From Pseudomonadota bacterium (GTDB taxonomy: Bacteria; Pseudomonadota; Gammaproteobacteria; Halothiobacillales; Halothiobacillaceae), in contig JAJYPA010000029.1 in assembly GCA_021795795.1 (NCBI GenBank), positions 1-35,207 on the forward strand: DNA of 35,207 bases, read 5' to 3'. Position 1 is the stretch's first letter. The number at the start of each line of letters is the position of its first letter. Shown here one piece after another: positions 1 to 8,692 of the stretch. Made by a program: the position numbers and the translations under genes. Under the pieces are notes generated by a model, which saw only the letters and a program-made list of their open reading frames with translations, was not told the DNA's origin and did not search any database.

Positions 1-126
1 CTGCCCAAAAACCGTCGAAATGCTGAAATTTGGGGAGATTTTCAGCCAAAACCGGCTCCTCAAGCGAAAAAAATCGCATTGAACGTCAGCCGCCCAGTAT
101 TTTCGATTCAATCAGAGGCTCCTTAG
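1..126 (+). CDS. 3' end of an unidentified upstream gene (partial)
   Basis: Frame 1 is open from the first base to a TAG at 124-126, giving 41 codons of a C-terminal tail. The tail is basic and proline-rich (it contains RRNAEIWGDFQPKPAP and ends SIQSEAP). The stop lies 27 nt before the amidase start on the same strand, so the two could be cotranscribed. I do not recognise the family from this tail, and 41 open codons can occur by chance, so this is a tentative partial gene. Confidence 0.45.
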   Translation: MPKNRRNAEIWGDFQPKPAPQAKKIALNVSRPVFSIQSEAP

Positions 127-153
127 GGTAAACAACAGAGAGGAACGAGAGTC

Positions 154-1563
154 ATGGAATTGGAAGCACTTGGTTTGCTGGATGGATTGAAGGGGATCAG
201 TGAAGGTCAATTTTCCAGTGAGGATCTGACAAATGCCTGCCTGGATCGGGTGAAACGGCTCGATTCGCAGGTCAAGGCCTGGGAATGGCTGGATCATGGG
301 GCGGCACTTGATGCAGCGCGCAAAGCGGATATGCAGATGGCCTCTGGCGGGGCGCTAGGTGCACTGCATGGGCTGCCCATTGGCATCAAGGACATCATGC
401 TGACCCGAGGCATACCGACCGGTATGGGATCCCCAATTTATAAGGGCAACGTGCCGGACGAGTCCGCCACTGTCATTCGCCGCCTTCAGGCGGCTGGTGG
501 TTTTGTCATGGGAAAAACGGTGACCACGGAATTCGCCTGGCGCCATCCCGGAAAGACGCATAACCCCTGGAATCCAGACTACACGCCGGGAGGGTCCTCC
601 AGTGGATCAGCGGCGGCGGTTGCCTCCGGCATGGTGTCGGCCGCTTTAGGCACGCAGACTGTGGGTTCGGTCATTCGCCCGGCGGCTTATTGCGGAGTGG
701 TGGGGTTCAAGCCCAGTTTCGGATTGATCTCCCGGGCGGGAGTCAACCCATTGAGCCACAGCCTGGATCACGTGGGCATCTTTGCACGCAGCCTCGACGA
801 CGCTGCCTATCTCGCGTCCTGCCTTGTCGGCCATGACAGCGCTGACCCAGGAAGCCTTGCAGAAAGCACCTTTGGAACGTTTTCCCTGGAGGCCGTCGCC
901 GGGAAGACGCACTCCGGTCCCTTTCGATTGGCTGCGGTGCGTTCCCCTGTCTGGTCCTTGGCAGATCGGAACCAGCAGGAAATCTGGGAGGCCAACGTGG
1001 ACGCCCTGGCCAGAGCCGGCGCTGAGGTCGAAAGGGTTGAATTACCGCCTTCGTTCCTAAATGCGCTGGACATCCTGCGCACGATCCTGTTGGCGGAAGG
1101 CGCACAAATCTATACGCCCCTGCAATTAGCGCATCCTGGCAAGACGAGTTCGGCCATCGACACGTTGATCGAGGGGGGTAAAAAAATCTCCGCAATGGAT
1201 TACCTCAACGCTCTCGTTGCGGCCAAAGAAATGCGTGCCGAGTTGCAGGCCTTTCTTTCCCGGTTCGATGCCATCGTGACGCCTCCAGCTACCGGAGAGG
1301 CGCCGAAAACTCTGGTGAATACGGGGGATCCCAGCTTCTGCGGAATCTGGACTCTCATGGGCGTACCGGCAGTGACCTTCCCTGTCGGGCGTGGACCGTC
1401 TGGCCTGCCTTTGGGATTCCAAGTGGTTGGCGCCTATCTGGACGATCGAAAAACCCTTGACGTGGCTGCCTGGTGCAATCGACACATCGGGGTTCAACTT
1501 GGTCTTTCTCCAGATCTCTCGATTCTGGAAGCTCAACCCGATTCTTCAGAAGATAGTCAGTAG
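154..1563 (+). CDS. Amidase-signature family amidase
   Basis: A 469-residue hydrolase of the amidase signature (AS) family, which cleaves C-N amide bonds with a Ser-cisSer-Lys triad. The triad is readable: Lys79 in GIKDIM, cis-Ser148 in the glycine/serine stretch GGSSSGSAAAVASG, and nucleophile Ser172 in TVGSVIRPA, followed by the family motif CGVVGFKPS. Length is typical. The ATG at 154 follows a purine-rich ribosome site (GAGAGGAACGAG). The variant GTQTVGSVIRPA resembles catabolic amidases more than GatA, and no gatB or gatC lies nearby, so a role in Glu-tRNA amidation is unlikely. The natural substrate cannot be read from the sequence. It converges on the nitroreductase gene with a 25-nt gap. 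Confidence 0.88.
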   Translation: MELEALGLLDGLKGISEGQFSSEDLTNACLDRVKRLDSQVKAWEWLDHGAALDAARKADMQMASGGALGALHGLPIGIKDIMLTRGIPTGMGSPIYKGNVPDESATVIRRLQAAGGFVMGKTVTTEFAWRHPGKTHNPWNPDYTPGGSSSGSAAAVASGMVSAALGTQTVGSVIRPAAYCGVVGFKPSFGLISRAGVNPLSHSLDHVGIFARSLDDAAYLASCLVGHDSADPGSLAESTFGTFSLEAVAGKTHSGPFRLAAVRSPVWSLADRNQQEIWEANVDALARAGAEVERVELPPSFLNALDILRTILLAEGAQIYTPLQLAHPGKTSSAIDTLIEGGKKISAMDYLNALVAAKEMRAELQAFLSRFDAIVTPPATGEAPKTLVNTGDPSFCGIWTLMGVPAVTFPVGRGPSGLPLGFQVVGAYLDDRKTLDVAAWCNRHIGVQLGLSPDLSILEAQPDSSEDSQ

Positions 1564-1588
1564 AAAACTAAAGAATTCTACCCCGTGA

Positions 1589-2161
1589 TTATTCGCCCTG
1601 CCAGAAGGTAACGTCTGTTTTGCGCTGGTGGGTTTGCCTTGGTGATGCTGCGGGTGCGACGGTGCCGATATTGATCAAGCCGATGAGTTCCTCTTCGGGC
1701 GCGAGGCCCAACCCGGACATCACCTGCCGATCATAGACCCGGCTGCCGGTGAGCCAGATGGTGCCATAGCCCAGATGGTTGGCGGCAAGCATCAACTGAT
1801 GCGTCGCGATCGCTGCGGCAATGAGTTGCTCGGTAGCCGGCACCTTGGGATGCGCATGATCCAATCGGGCAATGGCCACGACCAGCATGGGTGCTCGCAG
1901 GGCGCGCTCGCGTTCACGTTCCAGCAGATCGGGTTCTGTATGTGGCGCTCTTTGCAGCAGTGCCTGCACAAACAGCTCGCCAAGCGCGTACCGAGCCGAT
2001 CCTGAAATGATCAGAAACCGCCAAGGTTTGAGGGCACCGTGATCCGGTGCACTCTCTGCCGCGGCCATGAGTTGTTGTAATTCTTCATGGGAAGGAGCCG
2101 GTTCAATAAGGTATTTGGCGGGTGTTGAATGTCTCTGTATAAGAAACTCAATCAGATTCAT
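1589..2161 (-). CDS. Nitroreductase family protein, YdjA-like
   Basis: A 190-residue FMN-dependent nitroreductase-fold protein, short like E. coli YdjA. The N-terminal half carries the subgroup pattern: an RHS motif near residue 10, then APDHGALKPWRF (the equivalent YdjA stretch is also a short APDH...PWRF block), which contributes to flavin binding. Such proteins are usually soluble dimers that use NAD(P)H to reduce nitro or quinone compounds; the physiological substrate is usually unknown. The ATG at 2161 is preceded by AGGAAAA on the minus strand. It diverges from infA. Confidence 0.85.
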   Translation of the reverse strand: MNLIEFLIQRHSTPAKYLIEPAPSHEELQQLMAAAESAPDHGALKPWRFLIISGSARYALGELFVQALLQRAPHTEPDLLERERERALRAPMLVVAIARLDHAHPKVPATEQLIAAAIATHQLMLAANHLGYGTIWLTGSRVYDRQVMSGLGLAPEEELIGLINIGTVAPAASPRQTHQRKTDVTFWQGE

Positions 2162-2237
2162 GATTTTCCTGTTGTATTTTTGATGGTTTTATTGAGCGAA
2201 ATTTCAGGGGGTAATGGGGTTTTTTTGAAATAAAGGC

Positions 2238-2266
2238 TTGGAGCTGAACGCTTTTTGCTTGATAAT
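2238..2266 (+). promoter_or_regulatory. Probable infA promoter
   Basis: TTGGAG (2238-2243) and GATAAT (2261-2266) are 17 bp apart. The expected start near 2273 gives a leader of about 23 nt before infA. The GC-rich stretch just after the -10 box (GCGCCC) is the kind seen at growth-rate-controlled promoters. Assignment is by eye. Confidence 0.55.
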
Positions 2267-2295
2267 TTGCGCCCACTTTGAAACATGCTGGATTT

Positions 2296-2514
2296 ATGGC
2301 AAAAGAAGATTACATCGAAATGCAAGGCACCGTTGTGGACACCTTGCCCAATACCATGTTCCGCGTCGAGTTGGAAAATGGCCACATTGTCACGGCTCAT
2401 ATTTCAGGACGTATGCGTAAAAACTACATTCGTATTCTCACGGGCGACAAGGTCACGGTTCAGTTGACGCCTTATGATCTGACCAAAGGTCGGATTTCGT
2501 TCCGCGCGCGTTAA
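2296..2514 (+). CDS. infA: Translation initiation factor IF-1
   Basis: A 72-residue S1/OB-fold protein that binds the ribosomal A site during initiation. It starts [13 protein letters not shown] and ends [11 protein letters not shown], almost the textbook gammaproteobacterial sequence, with [13 protein letters not shown] in the middle. An upstream in-frame ATG at 2278 would add six residues; the family start MAKED fixes 2296. The 131 nt after it, up to the convergent clpA stop, show no gene, and I could not find a convincing terminator or tRNA there. Confidence 0.97.
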   Translation: MAKEDYIEMQGTVVDTLPNTMFRVELENGHIVTAHISGRMRKNYIRILTGDKVTVQLTPYDLTKGRISFRAR

Positions 2515-2645
2515 TTCCAAAATCGACCCCCGTTCGTGCTTTCTTTCCTCAAACGCCCAACACTTGGATCGGGCGGGGTGTCGGTAAGGGTCTCACTTCA
2601 ACGCGTGTCTTTGATTCAATCACCCTTTGTATCGCTGTGGCCGTT

Positions 2646-4922
2646 TTAGCCAGGGGATTCCGCAGTTAACGCTTCTTCCGCAGGCTGGATAGTTAGCACT
2701 GGGATACCGGCCTCATCGAGTGAGAACCGGACGTTGCCGCCACGTTCGGCCAGCTCGCCAAATAGCAACTCTTCTGCCAACGGACGTTTGATCTTTTCCT
2801 GAATCAGGCGCGCCATTGGTCGAGCGCCCAAGACCTCGTCATAGCCTTCCCTTCCCAGCCACTGGCGAACTTCATCGTCGACAACCAAACGGACTTTCTT
2901 TTCTTCGAGTTGCTGCTCCAGTTCCAGTAACAACTTGTCGACTACGTTGGCGATTTGACGTGGGGCCAATGCCTTGAACTGGACAATGGCGTCCAGACGG
3001 TTGCGGAACTCAGGGGTGAAGCCACGTTTGATCGCGTCCATACCGTCGGGGCTGTGGTCCTGGACGACAAAGCCCATGCTGTTGCGTGCGAGCATCTCTG
3101 CCCCCATGTTGGAGGTCATGATGAGAATGACGTGCCGGAAGTCTACTTTGCGGCCATTCGTGTCCGTCAATGCGCCGTTATCCATTACCTGAAGCAGGAC
3201 GTTAAACACGTCCGGATGAGCTTTTTCGATTTCATCCAGTAGCAAAACGGCGTGTGGCGTTTTGTTGATGGCCTCGGTGAGCAGGCCGCCTTCTTCGAAA
3301 CCGACATAGCCCGGCGGCGCGCCGATTAGTCGCGATACGCTGTGCCGCTCCATGTATTCGGACATGTCGAAGCGCACGAGCTTGATGCCGAGTAGGCGGG
3401 CAAGCTGTTTGCTGACTTCGGTTTTGCCCACGCCGGTCGGGCCGGCAAAGAGGTAGGAACCGATGGGCTTGTCTGCAGAGCGCAATCCGGACCGCGCCAT
3501 ACGGATGGATGTTGTGATCTGTTCGATGGCATCTTCCTGACCGAACACCACCATGTTGAGGTTGCGATCCAGGTGGCGCAGCACTTCGCGATCTGATGTG
3601 GACACGCTGCGTTCCGGAATGCGGGCGATCTTGGCGACGACTAGTTCAATTTCTGCTGCCGTAATGAGATTGCTTTCCGGCGGTGGCTCTATGAGGCGTT
3701 GTTGGGCACCGGCCTCATCTATGACATCGATTGCCTTGTCCGGTAAATGACGATCCGAGATGTGGCGACTCGAGAGCCGAACAGCGGCTTCCAGCGCTTC
3801 GTCGGAATAAGTCACGCCATGGTGTTTTTCATAGCCACTGCGTAACCCCTTTAGAATAGCGATGGCTTCATGCTCGCTGGGCTCGGGGACATCCAGTTTC
3901 TGGAAGCGGCGAGTGAGCGCGGCATCTTTTTCGAAAATAGCCCGGTATTCCTGGTGGGTCGTGGAGCCGATGCAACGCAAATCACCATTGGCAAGCGCAG
4001 GCTTGATCAAGTTGGATGCATCCATGGAACCACCAGAGGCAGAACCGGCACCAATCAAAGTATGAATTTCATCAATAAATAAAATGGCATATGGCAGAGA
4101 TTTGATTTTTTTCAGTACGATCTTGAGCCGCTTTTCAAAATCACCACGATATTTTGTGCCAGCGACCAGAGAACCGAGGTCGAGCGAATAGACCACAGCA
4201 TCCTTGAGGGTTTCAGGCACTTCGCCTTCAACGATTTTGCGAGCGAGCCCTTCGGCCAGGGCTGTTTTACCGACACCGGCCTCGCCGACCAGCAGTGGAT
4301 TGTTTTTCCGTCGCCGACACAAGATCTGTTGTACCCGTTCGATTTCCGGAGCGCGTCCGATCAGTGGGTCGATTTTGCCGTCGCGGGCAAGCTGATTGAG
4401 ATTGATGACGAAGTTTTCGAAGCTGTTCTCATCAGTGACTTCAGGCTTCTCGCGCTCCTTTTCAGAGGGGGCTTCGCTGGTGGCAGGGGCCTCCTGAGTC
4501 AGACCATGCGAGATGAAATTGATCACATCCAGGCGCGTCACGCCGGCCTTATGCAGCAAATGCACCGTATGTGAATCCTGTTCGGCAAACAATGCCGCCA
4601 AGACATGCGCGCCGGATACTTCGTTCCGTTGAGCGGACTGTACCTGCATGACAGCACGTTGCAGTACGCGCTGAAAGCCGAGCGTGGGCTGTGTCTCACG
4701 GGCGTCATTTTCCGGTATGCGCGGTGTGGTGTGGCGAATGTGGTTTTCCAGGTCGACGGCCAGTTGCGAGATGTTGGCATTGCAACCTTCCAGCACGGCG
4801 CGTGCGTCCGGGTCCTCGAGCAGGGCATGTGTGAGCGCTTCGAGGGTGACAAACTCGTATCTTTGACGCCGGGATCGGTCAAATACTCGGCTGATAGTGG
4901 TTTCCAAGGCTTTGCTTAACAC
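2646..4922 (-). CDS. clpA: ATP-dependent Clp protease ATPase subunit ClpA
   Basis: A 758-residue Hsp100 unfoldase, the same length as E. coli ClpA. It feeds substrates, including N-end-rule proteins delivered by ClpS, into ClpP. Order: N-terminal Clp repeat domain (about 1-145), first AAA+ module with Walker A GEAGVGKT (Lys219) and Walker B LFIDEIHT, second AAA+ module with Walker A GPTGVGKT (Lys500) and [13 protein letters not shown], then the C-terminal D2-small domain. The ClpP-docking loop, IGL in E. coli, reads Met616-Gly617-Phe618 here. The start at 4922 lies 26 nt downstream of the clpS stop, so the two form an operon. Confidence 0.98.
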   Translation of the reverse strand: MLSKALETTISRVFDRSRRQRYEFVTLEALTHALLEDPDARAVLEGCNANISQLAVDLENHIRHTTPRIPENDARETQPTLGFQRVLQRAVMQVQSAQRNEVSGAHVLAALFAEQDSHTVHLLHKAGVTRLDVINFISHGLTQEAPATSEAPSEKEREKPEVTDENSFENFVINLNQLARDGKIDPLIGRAPEIERVQQILCRRRKNNPLLVGEAGVGKTALAEGLARKIVEGEVPETLKDAVVYSLDLGSLVAGTKYRGDFEKRLKIVLKKIKSLPYAILFIDEIHTLIGAGSASGGSMDASNLIKPALANGDLRCIGSTTHQEYRAIFEKDAALTRRFQKLDVPEPSEHEAIAILKGLRSGYEKHHGVTYSDEALEAAVRLSSRHISDRHLPDKAIDVIDEAGAQQRLIEPPPESNLITAAEIELVVAKIARIPERSVSTSDREVLRHLDRNLNMVVFGQEDAIEQITTSIRMARSGLRSADKPIGSYLFAGPTGVGKTEVSKQLARLLGIKLVRFDMSEYMERHSVSRLIGAPPGYVGFEEGGLLTEAINKTPHAVLLLDEIEKAHPDVFNVLLQVMDNGALTDTNGRKVDFRHVILIMTSNMGAEMLARNSMGFVVQDHSPDGMDAIKRGFTPEFRNRLDAIVQFKALAPRQIANVVDKLLLELEQQLEEKKVRLVVDDEVRQWLGREGYDEVLGARPMARLIQEKIKRPLAEELLFGELAERGGNVRFSLDEAGIPVLTIQPAEEALTAESPG

Positions 4923-4948
4923 AGAGAACTCCTATCTGATCCCATGGG

Positions 4949-5272
4949 TTACTGGGGTGCCGGTTCCATCACGCATAAGAGCGGATGTTCATTCTGGCGC
5001 GAGACCTGATTGACCTGCGCGACACGGGTTTCGGCGATTTCCCGCGTAAACAGGCCGCAGACGCCTCGACCTTTATGATGAACCTCTAACATAACGCGTT
5101 CAGCCTGTTCCGTCGACAGGTAAAACAATTCAACCAAAATGCGGACGACGAAATCCATCGGCGTGAAGTCGTCGTTGAGCAGAATCACCTGATACATCGG
5201 TGGCTCGGCGACAATAGCCTCCGGAATAGATTCTGTCTCAGTGGGAGTAATTTGATCGACCATGTCTGTCAT
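4949..5272 (-). CDS. clpS: ATP-dependent Clp protease adaptor ClpS
   Basis: A 107-residue adaptor that binds N-degrons and hands them to the ClpA N-domain. The disordered N-terminal extension (about 1-25) is followed by the conserved core: [15 protein letters not shown], which supplies the N-degron pocket Asn/Asp residues, then [13 protein letters not shown] with the conserved His. It is the first gene of the clpS-clpA operon. An in-frame ATG three codons downstream is an alternative start; either leaves the core intact. Confidence 0.96.
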   Translation of the reverse strand: MTDMVDQITPTETESIPEAIVAEPPMYQVILLNDDFTPMDFVVRILVELFYLSTEQAERVMLEVHHKGRGVCGLFTREIAETRVAQVNQVSRQNEHPLLCVMEPAPQ

Positions 5273-5307
5273 TCTATGTGTGCTGAGCCAAATCCCAAGA
5301 TCGCAGC

Positions 5308-6360
5308 CTAAGGTAATAGTTTAGGGCCTAAATTCGCCGCCCAGAGGCTCGTCAGCGACTGGCTGATCTGTGTACTGGTTTTACCCAGAAGTTCTTCGAA
5401 TGGGCTCTTGCTTGGCGTGAGGTCGACTTCATTTTTGAGGTGCAATTCATCTCGAACCACGCTGCGTACCGTGCCCAGGCCGTCGATCAGTCCGTTCTTC
5501 TGTGCCTGTGCGCCGGTGTAGATCAGGCCGGAGAACAGGTCGGGGTCGTTGGCGAGACGTTTGCCCCGGCCTTTTTTGACGGCATCGATGAACTGTTGAT
5601 GTACCTGATCAAGCAGGTTCTGCATGTATTGCACCTGGACGGGATTCTCCGGAGAGAATGGATCGAGCATGGCCTTGTTTGCGCCCGCGGTCATAAGACG
5701 GCTTTCAATGCCCAGTTTGTGTATGGCATCCACGAAGCCGAAGCTGTCCATCCGCACCCCGATCGAACCGACGAGTGATGCCTGATTTGCATATATTTTG
5801 TCGGCTGCGGCCGCAATGTAATAACCGCCGGAAGCGCATACATCCTCGACGACGGCGTACACCGGTTTGGCAGGGTACTCCTTGCGCAGTCGCATAATCG
5901 CATCAAAGATTTCGCCAGACTGGACAGGGCTGCCGCCCGGCGTGTTCATACGCAGAACGATGCCCTTGACCTGTGTGTTCTTGAATGCCTTTTCCAGTAC
6001 GGGGATGATTTCCTCCGCGGAGGCTTCCTGCCCTGCGGCAATCACACCGCTGATATCGATGATGCCCGCCGAGGGTTCCTTGATGACAAGACCCTTGCCA
6101 TCGTCCAGATCGCCGCTGAAAGAAATCCAGGCAATGATCCAGAGCACCAACGCCAAGCTGATCAGCCGGAAAAACACCCGCCAACGGCGTGCACTGCGTT
6201 GTTCCTTCAGGCCTTGGCGGGCAAGATCGAGTAATGCCTCGCGCGCCCAGGCATCATCACCCGCCGCAGTTTTTTCCGCTGCGTTCGCGTGCTGTGCGGA
6301 TGCTGCGCCGAGATTGGGTTCGATGCGCAGATCATCATGTGGCGGCTGGGCGGTGCTCAT
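5308..6360 (-). CDS. sppA: Signal peptide peptidase, S49 family (SppA-type, short form)
   Basis: A 350-residue membrane-anchored serine protease of family S49 that degrades leftover signal peptides. A cytoplasmic, alanine-rich N-terminus is followed by one membrane segment (about residues 62-82, [17 protein letters not shown]) and one S49 domain. The nucleophile is Ser177 in [10 protein letters not shown]; the expected dyad lysine lies further downstream but I did not assign it. The single S49 domain makes it the short Bacillus-like form, not the roughly 618-residue double-domain E. coli SppA. Its ATG overlaps the stop of the upstream HAD gene (ATGA), so the rluC-HAD-sppA genes are translationally coupled. 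Confidence 0.92.
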   Translation of the reverse strand: MSTAQPPHDDLRIEPNLGAASAQHANAAEKTAAGDDAWAREALLDLARQGLKEQRSARRWRVFFRLISLALVLWIIAWISFSGDLDDGKGLVIKEPSAGIIDISGVIAAGQEASAEEIIPVLEKAFKNTQVKGIVLRMNTPGGSPVQSGEIFDAIMRLRKEYPAKPVYAVVEDVCASGGYYIAAAADKIYANQASLVGSIGVRMDSFGFVDAIHKLGIESRLMTAGANKAMLDPFSPENPVQVQYMQNLLDQVHQQFIDAVKKGRGKRLANDPDLFSGLIYTGAQAQKNGLIDGLGTVRSVVRDELHLKNEVDLTPSKSPFEELLGKTSTQISQSLTSLWAANLGPKLLP

Positions 6361-7061
6361 TCGTTCATACTCACTTTATTCTGGCTCACTTTTTGAGCGG
6401 TGGCGGACTGGTACAGCGGCAACAGGCTGGGCAGATCATGAATGACGGCGGCCGGTTTGGCGGCGTGAAGGCGCTCTATTTCGTGTGCGCCATGGGTGAT
6501 GGCGATGGGGACGCAGCCCGCATTGTGTGCCATCAGCAAATCAAAGTCAGTATCGCCGATCATCCAGGCCTGTGCCGGTTCCAGCCCGAATTCGTCCAGC
6601 AGTTCCATCAGCATCAAGGGTGATGGTTTGGAAGCGGTTTGCTCGGCTGTTCGTGTACCAAGAAAGTAGTGACCCAGACCGGTTTCTTCAAGTGCTTCGT
6701 GCAGGCCCCTGTTCGATTTTCCGGTGGCAATGGCCAGCCAGCAGCCCGCTTCACGCAGATCGTTCAGCAGGGTTGCCGCCCCGGCATAGGTTTCGAGGGT
6801 ATCGGTTCGGCTGAAATATAACTGCTGGTAGGTTTTTCCCAGCGCCTGCGCCTGCTCAAGTGAAAGGTTTGGATAGAGTGTCTGGCACGCCTCGACCAGA
6901 CCGAGGCCGATGATGCTTTGTATCGTCTCGGGCGCCAGCGGCGGCAGGTTACTGCGCGCGATGGCCATCTCGAAGCTGTGCACAATGTGGCCGGTGGATT
7001 GAACCAGTGTGCCGTCCCAGTCAAAAATGATCAGTTGGGGTGGAGGTAGGATGTGCTTCAT
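6357..7061 (-). CDS. HAD-superfamily hydrolase, phosphoglycolate phosphatase-like
   Basis: A 234-residue haloacid dehalogenase-type phosphatase. Motif I is IIFDWDGTLVQST (both catalytic Asp residues), motif II is AIATGKSNRG, and the acidic motif IV is MIGDTDFDLLMAHNAG. A helical cap lies between motifs I and II, as in subfamily IA (Gph, YqaB). I chose the ATG at 7061 because it overlaps the rluC stop as ATGA; an earlier in-frame start at 7115 would run 58 nt into rluC. The gene sits between rluC and sppA, an order also known in pseudomonads. The substrate is unknown; phosphoglycolate is only a family-level suggestion. Confidence 0.88.
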   Translation of the reverse strand: MKHILPPPQLIIFDWDGTLVQSTGHIVHSFEMAIARSNLPPLAPETIQSIIGLGLVEACQTLYPNLSLEQAQALGKTYQQLYFSRTDTLETYAGAATLLNDLREAGCWLAIATGKSNRGLHEALEETGLGHYFLGTRTAEQTASKPSPLMLMELLDEFGLEPAQAWMIGDTDFDLLMAHNAGCVPIAITHGAHEIERLHAAKPAAVIHDLPSLLPLYQSATAQKVSQNKVSMNE

Positions 7062-8098
7062 GTCGGGTCGTGTTCCGGCAGCGTTAGGTTGAGTTGTTGT
7101 GCCAGCGAACGCCATTTATTCGGGATCGGGGCTGTCAACTGCAGTGGTTGTTCTGTTTGCGGATGCGTCAGCGTCAGGCGATAGGCGTGCAGCAGCAGAG
7201 GTGGGCGTCGCCGGGCCGAGGCGCCAGTGGATGGAAAGAGTCGTTTGTCCCATTCCCGTTGACCGTATTTTTCATCGCCGATGATCGGGTGGTTCTCGTG
7301 CGCGGTGTGCACACGAATCTGGTGTGTGCGTCCGGTTTCAAGTTGTGCCCGCAGCAGGGTGGCATTCTTGTTGGCGGCCAGCACGGCGAAATGGGTCACG
7401 GCTTCCTTGCCCTGCGGGCTGACCTGCACCCGATGCGATTCACCCTCGCCCTGCCACTTTTCCAACGGTGCATCGACGCGTTTGAGTTTGTCCGGCCAAT
7501 GACCGTGCACGATGGCCAGATACTGCTTTTCGGCATGGCCTTCCGGCCGGAACTGGGTTTGCAGCGAATGCAGGGCGGCGCGGGTCTTGGCCAGAATCAA
7601 CAGGCCGCTGGTGTCGCGGTCAATGCGATGGGCCAGTTCGAGTTTTTCACCCAGTCCCGTGTGTTGGCGCATGAGTTCGATCAGGCCAAAAGGGATGTTC
7701 GAACCGCCATGGACGGCAAGGCCGGCGGGTTTGTTGACGGCCAGCAGGGCTTCGTCTTCGTACACGATCATATCCGCAGCGCGCGCGAGCCAGTTCGGTG
7801 AGATCACGCCCGCCGATTCCGGTGAGGCGCTCTGCAGCTTGAGTGGTGGGATGCGGACCTCATCACCCGTCGCGAGCCGCGTGGTCGGCTTGGCGCGTTG
7901 ACTGTTCACACGGACTTCTCCGGTGCGCAGAATGCGGTAAATCAGGGAACGCGGAACCTCGCCATGCGTCGCACCCAATTCGCGCAGCAGGAAATTGTCG
8001 ATGCGTTGACCGGCATAGTGCGCATCGACGGTGACGCGACGTACGGATTGTTTCTTTTCGATTGGCTGACCGTAGGGCGCCGAAGGGTGTGTGTTCAT
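7058..8098 (-). CDS. rluC: 23S rRNA pseudouridine synthase RluC
   Basis: A 346-residue RluA-family pseudouridine synthase. In E. coli RluC modifies 23S rRNA U955, U2504 and U2580. An N-terminal S4 RNA-binding domain (about 30-95, containing PRSLIYRILRTGEVRVN) precedes the catalytic domain with HRIDRDTSG, where Asp162 is the expected nucleophile, and the closing motif GRTHQIRVH. Position divergent from rne supports RluC over RluD. The ATG at 8098 has GCGGGA upstream. The longer start at 8143 lacks a ribosome site and would run into the 12-bp palindrome upstream of the proposed rne promoter. Confidence 0.92.
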   Translation of the reverse strand: MNTHPSAPYGQPIEKKQSVRRVTVDAHYAGQRIDNFLLRELGATHGEVPRSLIYRILRTGEVRVNSQRAKPTTRLATGDEVRIPPLKLQSASPESAGVISPNWLARAADMIVYEDEALLAVNKPAGLAVHGGSNIPFGLIELMRQHTGLGEKLELAHRIDRDTSGLLILAKTRAALHSLQTQFRPEGHAEKQYLAIVHGHWPDKLKRVDAPLEKWQGEGESHRVQVSPQGKEAVTHFAVLAANKNATLLRAQLETGRTHQIRVHTAHENHPIIGDEKYGQREWDKRLFPSTGASARRRPPLLLHAYRLTLTHPQTEQPLQLTAPIPNKWRSLAQQLNLTLPEHDPT

Positions 8099-8137
8099 TC
8101 CCGCATTATGGCGTATTTCTATCGCATTTATTATAGG

Positions 8138-8149
8138 CATCACGTGATG
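8138..8149. promoter_or_regulatory. 12-bp perfect palindrome CATCACGTGATG, possible operator
   Basis: CATCACGTGATG is a perfect inverted repeat lying 7 bp before the extended -10 element proposed for rne, roughly where a -35 box would be, and about 40 bp upstream of the rluC start. Its position between the divergent genes suggests a protein-binding site. No matching regulator can be named. Confidence 0.3.
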
Positions 8150-8156
8150 GGTGTTG

Positions 8157-8165
8157 TGTTACACT
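8157..8165 (+). promoter_or_regulatory. Candidate rne promoter (extended -10)
   Basis: TGTTACACT is an extended -10 element (TG-N-TACACT). There is no clear -35 box 16-18 bp upstream. The same TGNTACACT pattern occurs before pdxH and map. A start near 8172 would give an rne leader of about 520 nt. Confidence 0.4.
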
Positions 8166-8171
8166 CCTCGG

Positions 8172-8692
8172 GCTTTGAGTGGCTCGAGCCACTTTCGTCC
8201 AATTTTGATGGTGTGGAAATTTTCCATCGGAATGGTGTTGAGGTATGGCTCGAGCAATCAAGCGCGCCACTTCAGATTTCTTGCTTACCCTAACCAATGG
8301 GGGCAGGTGACTGAAGCGGGCAGACCGCCGGATCGGCGGTTCGTTCACGAAGCCCTTGATAATCTGTTGTTTTGAAACGGCTTCAAACAGTTTCCGTATT
8401 AATTACGATCATCCTGAAGGATTTATGCGCCTGTTCTGGCTGGTGACACTGGTTTTGCTCCATGAGGTTGTGCCGCGTTTTCGCAGTACAACGGCTTGCT
8501 CGGGCCACGATTGGATGGCGGCTTCGGTTTTAAACCGCCGTCATCGTTCGTCGCGCCCGGCTAATCTCATGCCAATCGACCTGCAGCCACAATCGCATCA
8601 ATCTCTCCTCCCAGTGTTAACGCCCCCGCTCAAGGCCGATTGGCCGCAGCCCGCATGGCTGCGCGGGTGGCGTTTTATTCGAGAATCAATCC
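8172..8692 (+). promoter_or_regulatory. Long structured 5' leader of rne
   Basis: About 520 nt with no credible gene lie between the proposed promoter and rne. Inverted repeats: AGTGGCTCGAGCCACT (8178-8193); TGGAAA/TTTCCA (about 8214-8226); ACCGCC-GGATC-GGCGGT (8324-8340); TTTGAA-ACGGC-TTCAAA (8372-8388); GGCGG/CCGCC around 8517-8539 with nested CGGTTT-T-AAACCG; and CGCAGCC-CGCAT-GGCTGCG (8645-8663), about 30 nt before the start codon. In E. coli the 361-nt rne leader folds into hairpins that RNase E itself recognises to control its own mRNA. A similar function here is an inference from position, length and structure. Confidence 0.5.

Noticed and set aside
2515..2645. Possible tRNA gene between infA and clpA, as serW in E. 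coli
   Set aside because: No T-arm GTTCRA pattern or cloverleaf stems could be found in these 131 nt.
5867..6445. 192-codon plus-strand open frame opposite sppA
   Set aside because: Antisense to the S49 protease gene, with no ribosome site and a Ser/Ala/Arg-rich translation.
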